The notes: a model not told the origin generated them from the letters alone. DNA of 32,280 bases from an uncultured Oscillospiraceae bacterium (GCA_934589325.1 CAKTNU010000002.1:1-32280), one strand, 5' to 3'; positions 7,102 to 16,519 are shown, numbered from the stretch's first letter. Program-made: numbers and translations.

Positions 7102-9984
7102 ATGCAGAAATTATCATCAAAGCTCACCTCCGCCAATGTCGGAGACGTATATTTCGGCTTTCGGCTGGTGAAGAGACAGTACGTCAGATCAAAGTCGGCG
7201 GAGCTGTACACTCTGCGCCATGTGAAAACCGGTGCGGAGCTTATATATTTTGAGCGCGAGGACGAGAACCGCACCTTTGCCGTCTGCTTCAAGACTCTGC
7301 CCGAGGACGATACAGGTGTGTTCCATATTCTTGAGCACTCCGTGCTCAACGGTTCCGAGCGCTTTCCGGTGAAGGAGCCCTTCGTTTCATTGCTTCAGGG
7401 CTCGATGCAGACGTACCTCAACGCCCTGACCTATGCCGACAAGACGCTTTATCCGGTATCGAGCCGTAGCGAGCGGGATCTTTTTAACCTCATGTCCATA
7501 TATCTTGACGCGGTGTTCTGCCCGCTCCTGCACAAAAGACCCGAGATATTCATGCAGGAGGGCTGGCATTACGAGTTTGACCCGGACAGCGGTACTCCGT
7601 ACTATAACGGAGTTGTATTCAGCGAAATGAAGGGCGCCTTTGCCGATGTTGACACGATACTCGGCGTAGAGACCGACAGGCTCCTATATCCCGACACCTG
7701 CTACGGCTTCGTCAGCGGCGGAGACCCTGCGCATATAACCGACCTGAGCTATGAAAAGTTTACAGCCGCGCACAGACGCTTCTACCATCCGTCAAATGCA
7801 CGGTTTTTCCTCGACGGCCGTATGGACATCGACGCCGTGCTTGAATACATAGACGGAGAGTATCTTTCAAAGTTTGAATACCGCGAGCCGGACTTCGACT
7901 TTGCTTTTCAGACACCCAAGACCGGTGAAAAGACCGTCAGCTACGAGGCGCAGGAGGGCGAGAAAGCGCTGGCTCACATGGTCGGCGCAAAAATATTCTG
8001 CATGCACGACGAGGTGGAGAAGATATATGCTGCAAGAATACTTGCCGATTATCTGACCGGCTCCAACGAGGCGCCGCTGAAGCGCATATTCCTGGAGCGC
8101 GGCCTTGCGCAGGACGCGACGCTTGATGTGACTGACGGCATATATCAGCCGAATGTCGCTTTGATCGTGCGCAATACCGAGGAAAAGAATTTTGCCGAGA
8201 TAAAGCGTTTTATCCCAGAGGCCGTGGACGCTCTTATTTCCGCCGGACTGAACCGTGAGGCACTCGCCGCATCGCTTGAGCGTTTAGCGTTTACGAGCCG
8301 CGAAAAGACCGAGCCCTATGGCCTGAATCTTGCGATGAAGGCGATGGATGGCTGGCTTTACGGTGATGATCCGCTGACCCATATCGATAACGCCGCAGTT
8401 TTCGACTCCCTGCGCAAAAAGATAGACACGCCGTATTTTGCGGAGCTTCTGTGGGAGCTGCTTGGCAGTAATGACGATAAATGCTGGCTCCATGCGATAC
8501 CGTCGCTGTCCAAGGGTGAGGACAATGCCCGCCGCGAGGCCGAAAAAGCGGCCGCCGAGGTCGGCAGTTGGAATACGGCAGAGCGCGAAGCCGTTATAGC
8601 CGCCGTGGAAAGAATGCAGCAGTGGCAGCAGAGCCCGGACAGCGAGGATGCGCTTTCGACCCTGCCGCACCTTGAAATATCCGATGTCCCCAAGGAAGTC
8701 GCTCCGACTGTGACCAGACTGTCATCCGCCGCAGGGTGCGATCTGCTGGAGATAGATACCGATACAAACGGTATCGTCTATCTGAATCTCTGCTTCGACG
8801 TATCCGATCTGACTGTCGAAGAGCTGCGTATCCTCAACACGCTCACAAGCTTTTTCGGCGAACTGCGTACCGAAAATTACACCGCAGAAGTGCTCCAGAC
8901 CAGGATAAAGGCAGCCTTGGGTTCACTTTTTGCCCGTATTGAGCTCATTTCCAAGCCCGGTGAGCTTGATTCGTGCAAGCCGTATCTGCTCGTTTCGGCC
9001 AGCATGCTGGAGGAAAATGTGCCCGCAGCCGCAGCGCTGCTTCGGGAGCTGTTCGTAAACAGCCGTTATGATGAGGCCGACCGCATAAACGAGACTGTTC
9101 AGCAGAACGATTATTTTATCAAGCAGTCGCTGATAGGCAGCGGTCACGCCTACGCGATGATAAAAGCGCTCTCTGCATTCTCGGCCGAGGGAGCGCTCAA
9201 GGAACTGCTTGAAGGCGAGAGCTTTGTACGCTGGTTCAGCGATTTTGCCGCCGGATTTGAGGGCAGGGCAGGCGAGTACAGCGAACGGTTTGCCGCAGTT
9301 GCCGCTAAGGTATTTTCACGAAGCCGCCTGTTCGTTGGCTTGAGCGGCCATCCGGATATGACCTGTATTGAGGAACTAATCAGGGCTCTGCCGGAAGGCA
9401 CGCTCGGCGAGCCTGCCGCGTATCCGCGCTTTGACAGATTAGACTGCGCCATAGAGATACCGTCAGACGTCGGATATTCGGCCATCGGCCAGAATCTCTA
9501 CGCGCTCGGCAGCAGGTTCAGCGGCTCGTGCCCGGTGCTGGCCTCACTTATGAGCTACGGATATCTCTGGGGAGAGGTACGTGTTCAGGGCGGCGCATAC
9601 GGCACAGGTATGGGTATCAGGAACAACGGAGACGTGTTCTGCTATTCTTACCGCGATCCAGACCTTGAGAATACCCGTGCCGCATACTCCGGCATGGCCG
9701 ATTTCTTGGAGAATTTTCTTGCGCAGGGGGCGCCGCTCGGCGACATCATCATCGGCGCCGTGAATACCACGGATCCGCTGCTCGACCCTGCCGGCATCTG
9801 CGAACTGGAGTGTGTGCGCCGACTCAAGGGGACAACTCCCGAGACCATTGCACGTATCCGCCGAGAGATCCTGAGCACTACCGCCGAAGAGCTTTCCGAG
9901 CTGCTTCCGGTGCTCCGCGAGATCACGACTCAAAGCAAGTTCTGTGCCGTCGGCAGCAAAGCCGCAGTGGAGTTTGTAAAGTAA
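7102..9984 (+). CDS. M16C family zinc metallopeptidase (PreP/falcilysin-like)
   Basis: 960-residue protein, full length for the presequence-protease type of the insulinase family, with four repeating half-domains joined by a hinge. The inverted zinc motif HxxEH is HILEH at 75-79 and the third ligand is Glu175 in VVFSEMKGAF; Glu78 would be the catalytic base. The C-terminal half keeps the non-catalytic fold (for example RVQGGAYGTGMG near 830). Such enzymes enclose and degrade peptides, and no signal peptide is seen, so it is probably cytoplasmic. ATG 7102 has GAGGA five bases upstream. The gene is monocistronic, with a long leader before it and a perfect terminator just after it. Confidence 0.93.
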   Translation: MQKLSSKLTSANVGDVYFGFRLVKRQYVRSKSAELYTLRHVKTGAELIYFEREDENRTFAVCFKTLPEDDTGVFHILEHSVLNGSERFPVKEPFVSLLQGSMQTYLNALTYADKTLYPVSSRSERDLFNLMSIYLDAVFCPLLHKRPEIFMQEGWHYEFDPDSGTPYYNGVVFSEMKGAFADVDTILGVETDRLLYPDTCYGFVSGGDPAHITDLSYEKFTAAHRRFYHPSNARFFLDGRMDIDAVLEYIDGEYLSKFEYREPDFDFAFQTPKTGEKTVSYEAQEGEKALAHMVGAKIFCMHDEVEKIYAARILADYLTGSNEAPLKRIFLERGLAQDATLDVTDGIYQPNVALIVRNTEEKNFAEIKRFIPEAVDALISAGLNREALAASLERLAFTSREKTEPYGLNLAMKAMDGWLYGDDPLTHIDNAAVFDSLRKKIDTPYFAELLWELLGSNDDKCWLHAIPSLSKGEDNARREAEKAAAEVGSWNTAEREAVIAAVERMQQWQQSPDSEDALSTLPHLEISDVPKEVAPTVTRLSSAAGCDLLEIDTDTNGIVYLNLCFDVSDLTVEELRILNTLTSFFGELRTENYTAEVLQTRIKAALGSLFARIELISKPGELDSCKPYLLVSASMLEENVPAAAALLRELFVNSRYDEADRINETVQQNDYFIKQSLIGSGHAYAMIKALSAFSAEGALKELLEGESFVRWFSDFAAGFEGRAGEYSERFAAVAAKVFSRSRLFVGLSGHPDMTCIEELIRALPEGTLGEPAAYPRFDRLDCAIEIPSDVGYSAIGQNLYALGSRFSGSCPVLASLMSYGYLWGEVRVQGGAYGTGMGIRNNGDVFCYSYRDPDLENTRAAYSGMADFLENFLAQGAPLGDIIIGAVNTTDPLLDPAGICELECVRRLKGTTPETIARIRREILSTTAEELSELLPVLREITTQSKFCAVGSKAAVEFVK

Positions 9985-9988
9985 AAAT

Positions 9989-10023
9989 AGTCAAAACCTC
10001 CGGCGAAACCGGAGGTTTTGACT
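9989..10023. terminator. Bidirectional terminator between M16 peptidase and argS
   Basis: Perfect 15-bp inverted repeat (9989-10003 with 10009-10023, loop CGAAA). A T run follows on the minus strand (TATTTTT) and a shorter one on the plus strand, so it serves both convergent genes. Confidence 0.85.
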
Positions 10024-10038
10024 TTATATTATATCATA

Positions 10039-11784
10039 TCACATCTTTTCCGGAGCGGAGACGCCGATTATGCTCAGGGCTACGGCGAGAACGCGGCGGA
10101 CAGTGTCGGCCAGAAGCAGTCTTGCTTCGAGCACTCCGGGCTCTGCGCCCTTGATGCGGCACACGGTATAGAACCGGTGGAAGCGGGCGGCGAGCTCCGT
10201 AACATATTTGTTTATGCGGCTGGGATCGTAGTCGCGGGCAGCGAGGCGTATTTCCTCCGGCAGTGCGGCAAGCTGCTTTATCAACTCGCGCTCGGCGTCG
10301 GAATCCAGCAGCGCAAAGTCTACGGCATCCGCGTCCGGCACGTTATGTCCGTCAGCGGCAAGCGCCGAAAGCATCGAGCAGATACGGGCGTGCGCGTACT
10401 GCACGTAGTAGACGGGATTTTCGCTGTCCTGCCGTATGGCAAGCTCGAGGTCGAACTCGACCGGGGACTCGGGGCGGGAATTAAAGAAATACCTAGCCGC
10501 ATCTACGGGTATCTCGTCGAGCAGATCTGTCAGGGATATGGCCTTGCCGGTGCGCTTGGACATACGGACGACCTCGCCGTTGCGGGTCAGCTTGACGAGC
10601 TGCATCAGCACGATATCGAGCCTGTGCTCGCCGTCGAGACCGAGTGCGTCCATCGCGCCCTTGAGACGGGCGACATGGCCGTGGTGATCTGCACCCCAGA
10701 CGTTGATGACCTTATCAAAGCCGCGCTTTTCAAATTTGTTGCGATGATATGCGATATCGGCGGCAAAATAGGTATAGAAGCCGTTGGCACGGCGCAGGAC
10801 ATCATCCTTCAGATCGAGCTTGGTAATGTCCTCGTCGGACCTGCCGGCGGCGCGGAGCTTGCTGCCGAGTATCTCGGAGGTGCGCAGCCACAGTGCACCG
10901 TCCTTCTCATAGGTGTAGCCCAAGTCGGACAGCTTCTGCACGGAGTCGGCAACGTAGCCGCTCTCATGAAGCTCGGACTCGAAGAACCACTGGTCGTACT
11001 CAATACCGTAGCGGCGCAGATCGGACTGCATCTTGGGAATGTTCCGGTCAAGCCCGAAACGGGCCATGGCCGCGTGGCGCTCCTGCTCGGGGCGCTTTAG
11101 ATAATCCTCACCGTAGACGTCGTAAAAGCCCTTGGCTAGCTCCTTTATATCGTCGCCGTGGTAGCCGTCCTCGGGAAACTCCACCTTATCCTCGCCAAGA
11201 ATGAGCTGGCGGTAGCGGGCGTCTATGGAGGAAGCGAATTTCTCTATCTGGTTGCCGGCGTCGTTGACATAGAACTCACGCCACACGCTGTAGCCTGCGC
11301 GGTCGAGTATGCTGGCAAGTGCGTCGCCCAGAACGCCGCCGCGGGCATTGCCCATATGCATGGGGCCGGTGGGATTTGCGGAGACGAACTCGACCATGCA
11401 CTTGGCACCGTGGCCGACGTCGATGCGGCCATAGTCCCTGCCCTCGCCGGCAATGGCCTTCAGCACATCGCCGTACCAGCTCTTGCCGAGCCGGAAGTTG
11501 ATGAAGCCAGGGCCTGCGACCTCGACGGAGTCGAACCATGTGCCGTCAAGCTCCATGTTAGCGGCAAGTGCCTCGGCTATCTTGCGCGGAGCCATATGCA
11601 GAGCGCGGGCGCCGGTCATCGCATGGTTTGCGGCATAGTCGCCGTTGGCGGTATCCTTGGGTATCTCAACGCTGCCGCTGAGTACTGCGCCTGCAGGCAG
11701 CTCGCCTTTCTCTGCGGCTTTCTCATACGCTTTGTTCAGAATATCCTCTATCTGATCCTTTGCGCTCTGTATCAAATTTGCCAT
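10039..11784 (-). CDS. argS: Arginyl-tRNA synthetase
   Basis: 581-residue class I synthetase that charges tRNA-Arg. Order of domains: N-terminal tRNA-D-loop recognition domain (1-100), Rossmann catalytic core with the HIGH variant HMGN at 143-146 inside SANPTGPMHMGNARGG, the GADHHGH segment at 364-370, the KMSKS counterpart VRMSKRTGK around 408-410, and the C-terminal DALR anticodon-binding domain beginning at YAHARICSML. The start overlaps the end of the upstream DUF1934 gene by 13 bases, showing translational coupling. A DUF1934 gene next to argS also occurs in Bacillus (ywiB-argS). No T-box was found upstream. Confidence 0.97.
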   Translation of the reverse strand: MANLIQSAKDQIEDILNKAYEKAAEKGELPAGAVLSGSVEIPKDTANGDYAANHAMTGARALHMAPRKIAEALAANMELDGTWFDSVEVAGPGFINFRLGKSWYGDVLKAIAGEGRDYGRIDVGHGAKCMVEFVSANPTGPMHMGNARGGVLGDALASILDRAGYSVWREFYVNDAGNQIEKFASSIDARYRQLILGEDKVEFPEDGYHGDDIKELAKGFYDVYGEDYLKRPEQERHAAMARFGLDRNIPKMQSDLRRYGIEYDQWFFESELHESGYVADSVQKLSDLGYTYEKDGALWLRTSEILGSKLRAAGRSDEDITKLDLKDDVLRRANGFYTYFAADIAYHRNKFEKRGFDKVINVWGADHHGHVARLKGAMDALGLDGEHRLDIVLMQLVKLTRNGEVVRMSKRTGKAISLTDLLDEIPVDAARYFFNSRPESPVEFDLELAIRQDSENPVYYVQYAHARICSMLSALAADGHNVPDADAVDFALLDSDAERELIKQLAALPEEIRLAARDYDPSRINKYVTELAARFHRFYTVCRIKGAEPGVLEARLLLADTVRRVLAVALSIIGVSAPEKM

Positions 11785-12209
11785 TGTTGCTCCCTCTTCC
11801 GTTCGGTAATATTTATCTTGAATAAATTTCTGCTCACGACGGTGTGCTCCATGTCGACAACGTAATCTATTTCGAGGCTGCCGCCGTGCTCGTTGAAGCT
11901 CTTTTTTATCTTTCGCGTGTTTATGCCCATTGTTGCCGCGCCGTATGGCGTGTCATACAGAAAGCTGTTTTTCATGCCCTCCCGAAACACCATCCGGCTG
12001 GTTATATAGCCGTCTCTGTCGACAACGACCTCATCCGGGGTTACGGCCACGCTGGTGCGCGTCCCTTCAAGACCGGTCACGTCGCTCTCGAGATAGCTGA
12101 AGCAGCCGTTCTCGCCGTCGAACATATATTCGCCGTCGGTGGAGAACTCCATGACGTCCCGCTCCTCGCCGACATTCTCGCTGCTGATATTTATCACGAC
12201 ATCCTTCAT
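11772..12209 (-). CDS. DUF1934 family protein (YwiB-like)
   Basis: 145-residue, soluble, beta-rich protein of the DUF1934 family, which has a calycin-like barrel fold. Recognisable parts are the N-terminal strand KDVVINISSEN, the middle YGAATMGINTRKI and the end GGSLEIDYVVDMEHTVVSRN with the closing INITERK. The biochemical function is not known. It lies 3 bp after murI and overlaps argS by 13 bp, so it is part of the murI-argS operon. The conserved neighbourhood with argS is the main functional clue. Confidence 0.85.
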   Translation of the reverse strand: MKDVVINISSENVGEERDVMEFSTDGEYMFDGENGCFSYLESDVTGLEGTRTSVAVTPDEVVVDRDGYITSRMVFREGMKNSFLYDTPYGAATMGINTRKIKKSFNEHGGSLEIDYVVDMEHTVVSRNLFKINITERKREQQWQI

Positions 12210-12212
12210 CGC

Positions 12213-13019
12213 TTATTCTACCTCCATCGGCGGGATATGCTCTGCGCCGCGCTTAGGCTGCCAGCCGAGGAATATCGCTGCCATACGGCCGAAATCCTCG
12301 GTCGCGCCGCTGGTGAGATACCTCTCCTCGCCGCTGCCGCCTGTCATGCCGCTGTGTGTGAGCTTATCGGCAAGCTCACGGGCGGCGCACTCCGATGCGC
12401 TGATGAGCAGGGTCTCCGTACCCATGTAATCCTCTATGGCCTGCGATATCAGCCCGTAGTGCGTGCAGCCGAGAAGTATCGCATGTACCCCTGCATCCTT
12501 CATCGGACGGAGATATTTTTCCACGGCTCCGCGTATGTCGTCGTCATCCGGGGCGTAGCGGCCGCTCTCAATGAGGGGGACGAAGTCGGGGCAGGCAATA
12601 TATATCGCGTCCTGCGCTGCGCCGTACTTCTCAAGCTCGCGCCGGAACGCGCCGCTGCCGATGCTGGCCTGCGTTGCGATGACGCCGAGCGGTGCACCGC
12701 CGGCAGCGGCGGCAAGCTCCCTGACTCCTGGACGGAGGACGCCCGTCACGGGCAGAGGGTAAGCGTCAAACAGGTCGGCGGCAGTGCTGGACACCGTCCC
12801 GCAGGCGGCGGCTATCGCTTTTACGCCGAGGCCGCGCAGAAGTTCAAGATCCTGCATCGCCATCCGGCGGAGCTGCTGAGCCGGACGCGAGCCGTATGGT
12901 ACGCGTCCCGTGTCGCCGAAGTATATTATATTTTCATCGGGCATGAGCTGACGGAACGCTTTGAGCGCTGTAAGTCCGCCGAAGCCCGAATCAAAAAATC
13001 CGATAGGTCTGTTGTCCAT
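12213..13019 (-). CDS. murI: Glutamate racemase
   Basis: 268-residue cofactor-independent racemase that makes D-glutamate for peptidoglycan. The substrate motif DSGFGG (10-15) and YFGDTGRVPYGSR (33-45) are typical. The two catalytic cysteines are Cys73 in AACGTVSST and Cys185 in GCTHYG, with His187 next to the second. In classical MurI these motifs read CNTAS and CTHYP; here Asn and Pro are Gly. The CGTVS form is, to my knowledge, common in clostridial members, so activity is probably kept. ATG 13019 is chosen because AAGGAG lies six bases upstream; a longer start at 13040 has none. First gene of the murI - DUF1934 - argS operon. Confidence 0.93.
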   Translation of the reverse strand: MDNRPIGFFDSGFGGLTALKAFRQLMPDENIIYFGDTGRVPYGSRPAQQLRRMAMQDLELLRGLGVKAIAAACGTVSSTAADLFDAYPLPVTGVLRPGVRELAAAAGGAPLGVIATQASIGSGAFRRELEKYGAAQDAIYIACPDFVPLIESGRYAPDDDDIRGAVEKYLRPMKDAGVHAILLGCTHYGLISQAIEDYMGTETLLISASECAARELADKLTHSGMTGGSGEERYLTSGATEDFGRMAAIFLGWQPKRGAEHIPPMEVE

Positions 13020-13065
13020 TGGTTTCTCCTTCGGCCGCATGGAGAAATTGAGCAGCCGATATTTT

Positions 13066-13094
13066 AATATACAGCAAATCCCGGTGTATTACAA
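13066..13094 (-). promoter_or_regulatory. Promoter of the murI-DUF1934-argS operon
   Basis: Minus-strand TTGTAA (13089-13094), 17-base spacer, TATATT (13066-13071), about 45 bp upstream of murI. The -35 matches at four of six positions. Confidence 0.5.
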
Positions 13095-13146
13095 GCAAAA
13101 CTTGTTTGCCGCGAAAGAAATTCGGCTCCGGCTGTGGAAAAGGGGC

Positions 13147-13174
13147 TTGTGTTTTGCTATAATAAGTATATAAT
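13147..13174 (+). promoter_or_regulatory. Promoter of the hypothetical gene and greA
   Basis: Plus-strand TTGTGT (13147-13152), 16-base spacer, perfect TATAAT (13169-13174). A second TATAAT at 13158-13163 has no clear -35. Confidence 0.6.
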
Positions 13175-13206
13175 CAGATAATCAGCATAGAGCAGGAGGC
13201 GAGATC

Positions 13207-13614
13207 ATGAACATAGAACTCACAAGCAAGGAGTACCGGCTGCTCCTTGATATGGTATATATCGGCAACTGGATATTGAATTCGGCGCGCACGGACGACC
13301 GTATAGAGGACTACGATCTCTTGCAGGAGAAGCTGTTTGCCAAGGCACCGGCGAACGGTATGCGCTCGCTGGTGGAGAGCTGGCAGGGACATATATTCCC
13401 GTCCCGCGCCTATGAGGACGGGGGCATACATGAGGCCATTGCCGATTATGAGGACGCTGTGTTTTACGACATTCTGGCCGAAGAGCTGGCCCGGCGGGAT
13501 CTCGGCCTTGAAAACAGCGATCCCGACGACGCTACCGAGCTTACGAACCGTATGGATGAATACCTCGCGGAGTTCGAGAAAAACGGCTTGAGCACCATCA
13601 ATATCGACATCTGA
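13207..13614 (+). CDS. Hypothetical acidic protein
   Basis: 135-residue protein, not recognised. It is soluble, strongly acidic and mainly helical, starting MNIELTSKEYRLLLDMVYIG and with a tail rich in Asp/Glu (EDAVFYDILAEELARRD and NRMDEYLAEFEKNG). No signal peptide, membrane segment or cysteine motif is visible. A strong GCAGGAGG ribosome site and a TATAAT promoter support translation. It lies 25 bp ahead of greA in the same direction, so the two are probably co-transcribed; whether it has a role in transcription cannot be said. Confidence 0.75.
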   Translation: MNIELTSKEYRLLLDMVYIGNWILNSARTDDRIEDYDLLQEKLFAKAPANGMRSLVESWQGHIFPSRAYEDGGIHEAIADYEDAVFYDILAEELARRDLGLENSDPDDATELTNRMDEYLAEFEKNGLSTINIDI

Positions 13615-13639
13615 ATATTACTGCAAGAGGCGACATAAA

Positions 13640-14143
13640 ATGCATGACAAACTGACAGCAAACGACATCAAAAAAATGCAGGAGGAGCTGGACTACCGGC
13701 GGCTTGAGCTCATGCCGGAGCTTATCGAGGAGGTCAAGCGCACACGCGCCTTCGGCGACCTGAGCGAAAACTACGAGTACAAGGCCGCAAAGCAGGCGCA
13801 GAACAAGAACCGCAGCCGCATCCGCTATCTTGAGGGCATGATAAAGACCGCCTCGGTCATTGACGACCGTTCAAGAGCCGACGAGGTCGGACTTTTTGAC
13901 AAGGTCGAGGTGTATATGCCGGAGGATGACGAGACCGATATCATTCAGGTAGTCACCACCGTGCGCTGTGACCCGCGCAAGGGACTTATCAGCATGGATT
14001 CACCCTTCGGACAGCAGATACTCGGCAAGCGGGTAGGCGATAAATTCACTGTGCATGTGAATGATAATTACAGCTATGAGGCGGAGATACGCTCGATAAC
14101 CAAAACCGAGGATGACGGCTCAGCTCCGCTGCTGTCGTACTGA
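13640..14143 (+). CDS. greA: Transcription elongation factor GreA/GreB family
   Basis: 167-residue factor that rescues backtracked RNA polymerase by stimulating transcript cleavage. The N-terminal coiled coil (about 1-75) carries the acidic tip GDLSENYEYKAAK, with Asp40 and Glu43 matching the Mg2+-holding pair of GreA. The C-terminal FKBP-like domain spans about 85-155 (ISMDSPFGQQILGKRVGDKF). The second half is slightly divergent from textbook GreA, and the short acidic tail after 155 is unusual, so a Gre-like paralogue is possible. Last gene of its unit, followed by a strong terminator. Confidence 0.9.
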   Translation: MHDKLTANDIKKMQEELDYRRLELMPELIEEVKRTRAFGDLSENYEYKAAKQAQNKNRSRIRYLEGMIKTASVIDDRSRADEVGLFDKVEVYMPEDDETDIIQVVTTVRCDPRKGLISMDSPFGQQILGKRVGDKFTVHVNDNYSYEAEIRSITKTEDDGSAPLLSY

Positions 14144-14161
14144 AGATACGATAATCGACTT

Positions 14162-14191
14162 GCAAAAAGCGGCCGAAAGGCCGCTTTTTGC
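14162..14191. terminator. Bidirectional terminator between greA and feoB
   Basis: Perfect 13-bp inverted repeat (14162-14174 with 14179-14191, GAAA loop) with A and T runs built into the stem. Its edge touches the stop codon of feoB. Confidence 0.9.
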
Positions 14192-16284
14192 TATCCGAAA
14201 ATAAAATTTATAAGTGCGCAGAGTATGATGCCGCAGAGCGTCGGGAGCACGGCGGCAAGCAGAGCCCATTTTGTGCTGTCGCTCTCTTTCCTGATCGTCA
14301 GCAACGTAGTCGAGCACGGCCAGTGCAGCAGTGAAAAGCTGATGAAGCAGGCCGCGGTCACCGGAGTCCAGCCGTTTGCGGCGAGCGCCGTGTGCAGCGG
14401 CTCCAGCCCGCCGAGAGGGGCAAGACTGCCCTGCGCCGTATATATCATCAGCGCCACCGGCAGGACGATCTCATTTGCGGGCAGGCCGAGAATAAAGGCC
14501 AGCATTATCGCGCCGTCCAGCCCGAGAAAATGCCCGAGCGGGTCGAGAAAGCCCGCTGCCTGCCGGAGCAGGCTGGCCCCGCCGATGCTTATATTGGCCA
14601 GCGCCCATATTGCGGCTCCCGCCGGAGCTGCGACTGCCGCAGCCCGGCCGAGGACAAACAGTGTCCGGTCGAATATCGAGCGCACGAGCACCTGACCTAT
14701 CTGCGGCATTCGGTACGGCGGCAGCTCCAGAACGAAGCCGCTCTCCTGACCGCGCAGGACGGTCGCGGACAGCGCACCGGTAACACCGAGCGTCAGCAGC
14801 ACCGCGAGGGAAATTATCCCCGTAAGCAGCAGTGCCGGCACGAACGCGCTTCCGGCGGCGAAAAACATGGATATGACCGCGATAAGAGCAGGGAAGCGCC
14901 CGTTGCAGGGCATGAAGCTGTTGGTGAGTATCGCAAGCAGCCGTTCGCGTGGCGAGTCGATAATGCGGCATCCGACGACGCCTGCCGCGTTGCAGCCCAG
15001 CCCCATGCACATCGTCAGCGCCTGCTTGCCGCAGGCACGGCATCTTTTGAATGGACAGTCAAGATTATACGCCGCCCGCGGCAGATAGCCCGCGTCCTCC
15101 AGGAGCGTGAACAGCGGAAAAAATATTGCCATCGGCGGCAGCATTACCGCTACGACCCATGCCAGCACGCGGTAGGCCCCGGTCACAAGCAGTCCGGTGA
15201 GCCATTCCGGGGCGCCGAGCGCCGTAAATACGGCCAGCAGCGCGGCCTCCCCGTGCGCCAGCAGCCGGGACAGCAGCTCGGACGGATAGTTTGCGCCGAC
15301 TATGGTCAGGTATAAGACCAGCGCGAGCAGCGCCAGCATCATCGGGTACCCAAACAGCCTGCCGGTGACTATACGGTCGATGCGCCGGTCGCGATCAGAG
15401 TATCCGGCGCCCCGATGCACACAGCCGCCGCAGATATCCTCGCCCTCGGCCATGATGGACGAGACGAGCATATCCTTCAGCCGCTCCCCGTCGATGCCCT
15501 GCTCATAGAGATATGTCCTCGCCGAATCCGCGAGGCCCGGCAGCGAACCCTGAAGGAGCCTTCCGCCGAAAAATTCGTCGATGCGGCGGCACAGCGCGGC
15601 GTCGTTTTCCAACAGCCGCAGGCATAGCCAGCGCGGACACAGCCGCCCGGCGCATAGCCTCTCGGCCTCAGGCAGCAGCGCCGCGACTGCGGCCTCCACG
15701 GGCGCGGGGTAGGGTATGACATATCCGGCAGACTCAGGACGTTCAAGCAGCATGGGCAGCGCGGCGGCAAGAGCATCGCGCCCGGCGCGTGTACGCGCAG
15801 ATATGCCGAGTACGGGCGCTCCGAGCCGCTCAGCCAGCGCCTCCGTGTCCACAGTTATGCCCTTGCGCGCCGCCTCGTCGACCAGGTTGACGCATATCAG
15901 CACCCGGCCGCCCAGTTCCAGCGCCTGCAGCACGAGGTTCATGTTCCGCTCAAGACAGCAGGCGTCGCAGACGAGTATGACCGCATCCGCGCCGCCGAAG
16001 CAGATAAAATCGCGGGCGACCTCTTCCTCGGCGGAGCGTGCGATCAGCGAGTAGCAGCCCGGCAGGTCGACGAGCAGGTGCTCGCCGCAGCGCCCGCGGG
16101 CGTTTACTACTGTTTTGCCCGGCCAGTTTCCGGTGTGCTGGTGCAGCCCGGTCAGACCGTTGAAAACAGTGCTCTTGCCTACGTTCGGATTCCCGGCCAG
16201 CGCGATGACGCGCCCACCCTCGCCGGGGCGGAGATCAGTCTCCGCCGAGGCTCTGCGCCCGGTGGAGCTCCCGGTCAGTCCCAT
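14191..16284 (-). CDS. feoB: Ferrous iron transporter FeoB
   Basis: About 697-residue inner-membrane Fe2+ transporter with an N-terminal G protein. G1 is GNPNVGKS (31-38), the switch region TGNWPGKT follows, G3 is DLPGC (73-77) and G4 is NLVD (133-136). The membrane part holds two Gate domains, with the family segments KQALTMCMGLGCNAAGVVGC and SFMPCNGRFPAL. ATG 16284 is preferred: AGGAGG (16291-16296) lies six bases upstream, whereas an ATG at 16290 directly touches it. The gene overlaps the end of feoA by 50 bases. No FeoC is present. The inter-domain region carries CGGCVH, which might bind metal, but this is a guess. Confidence 0.96.
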   Translation of the reverse strand: MGLTGSSTGRRASAETDLRPGEGGRVIALAGNPNVGKSTVFNGLTGLHQHTGNWPGKTVVNARGRCGEHLLVDLPGCYSLIARSAEEEVARDFICFGGADAVILVCDACCLERNMNLVLQALELGGRVLICVNLVDEAARKGITVDTEALAERLGAPVLGISARTRAGRDALAAALPMLLERPESAGYVIPYPAPVEAAVAALLPEAERLCAGRLCPRWLCLRLLENDAALCRRIDEFFGGRLLQGSLPGLADSARTYLYEQGIDGERLKDMLVSSIMAEGEDICGGCVHRGAGYSDRDRRIDRIVTGRLFGYPMMLALLALVLYLTIVGANYPSELLSRLLAHGEAALLAVFTALGAPEWLTGLLVTGAYRVLAWVVAVMLPPMAIFFPLFTLLEDAGYLPRAAYNLDCPFKRCRACGKQALTMCMGLGCNAAGVVGCRIIDSPRERLLAILTNSFMPCNGRFPALIAVISMFFAAGSAFVPALLLTGIISLAVLLTLGVTGALSATVLRGQESGFVLELPPYRMPQIGQVLVRSIFDRTLFVLGRAAAVAAPAGAAIWALANISIGGASLLRQAAGFLDPLGHFLGLDGAIMLAFILGLPANEIVLPVALMIYTAQGSLAPLGGLEPLHTALAANGWTPVTAACFISFSLLHWPCSTTLLTIRKESDSTKWALLAAVLPTLCGIILCALINFIFG

Positions 16285-16519
16285 GCTCATCCTCCTCTCC
16301 GTTCCGGAGAATGATACCCCGGCAGTCCTCGCGGCGCAGTGCGAGCACCGCGCCGCGTACCAAAAACGCCTGCGGGTCGCCGCCCGGACTCACGCCCAGA
16401 CATTCGATTCGGGTCCCGGGCGTCAGACCCATATCAAGCAGCCTTCTGCGCATATTGCAGCCCGGCTCCAGCCGCCGGAGCTGCGCCGCCTCGCCCGGCC
16501 TCAGCCGGTCAAGGCTCAT
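16235..16519 (-). CDS. feoA: Ferrous iron transport protein FeoA
   Basis: 94-residue SH3-like protein that works with FeoB. Typical family segments are MSLDRLRPGEAAQLRRLE, the central RRRLLDMGLTPGTRIEC and a closing GAVLALRRED. ATG 16519 is likeliest because it fits the family N-terminus; GGAG stands just 2 bases upstream, which is close. A GTG at 16546 would add nine residues but falls in a hairpin. The last residues are encoded within the start of feoB, so the pair is tightly coupled. Control by iron is probable on general grounds, but no regulator box was recognised. Confidence 0.9.
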   Translation of the reverse strand: MSLDRLRPGEAAQLRRLEPGCNMRRRLLDMGLTPGTRIECLGVSPGGDPQAFLVRGAVLALRREDCRGIILRNGEEDEHGTDRELHRAQSLGGD

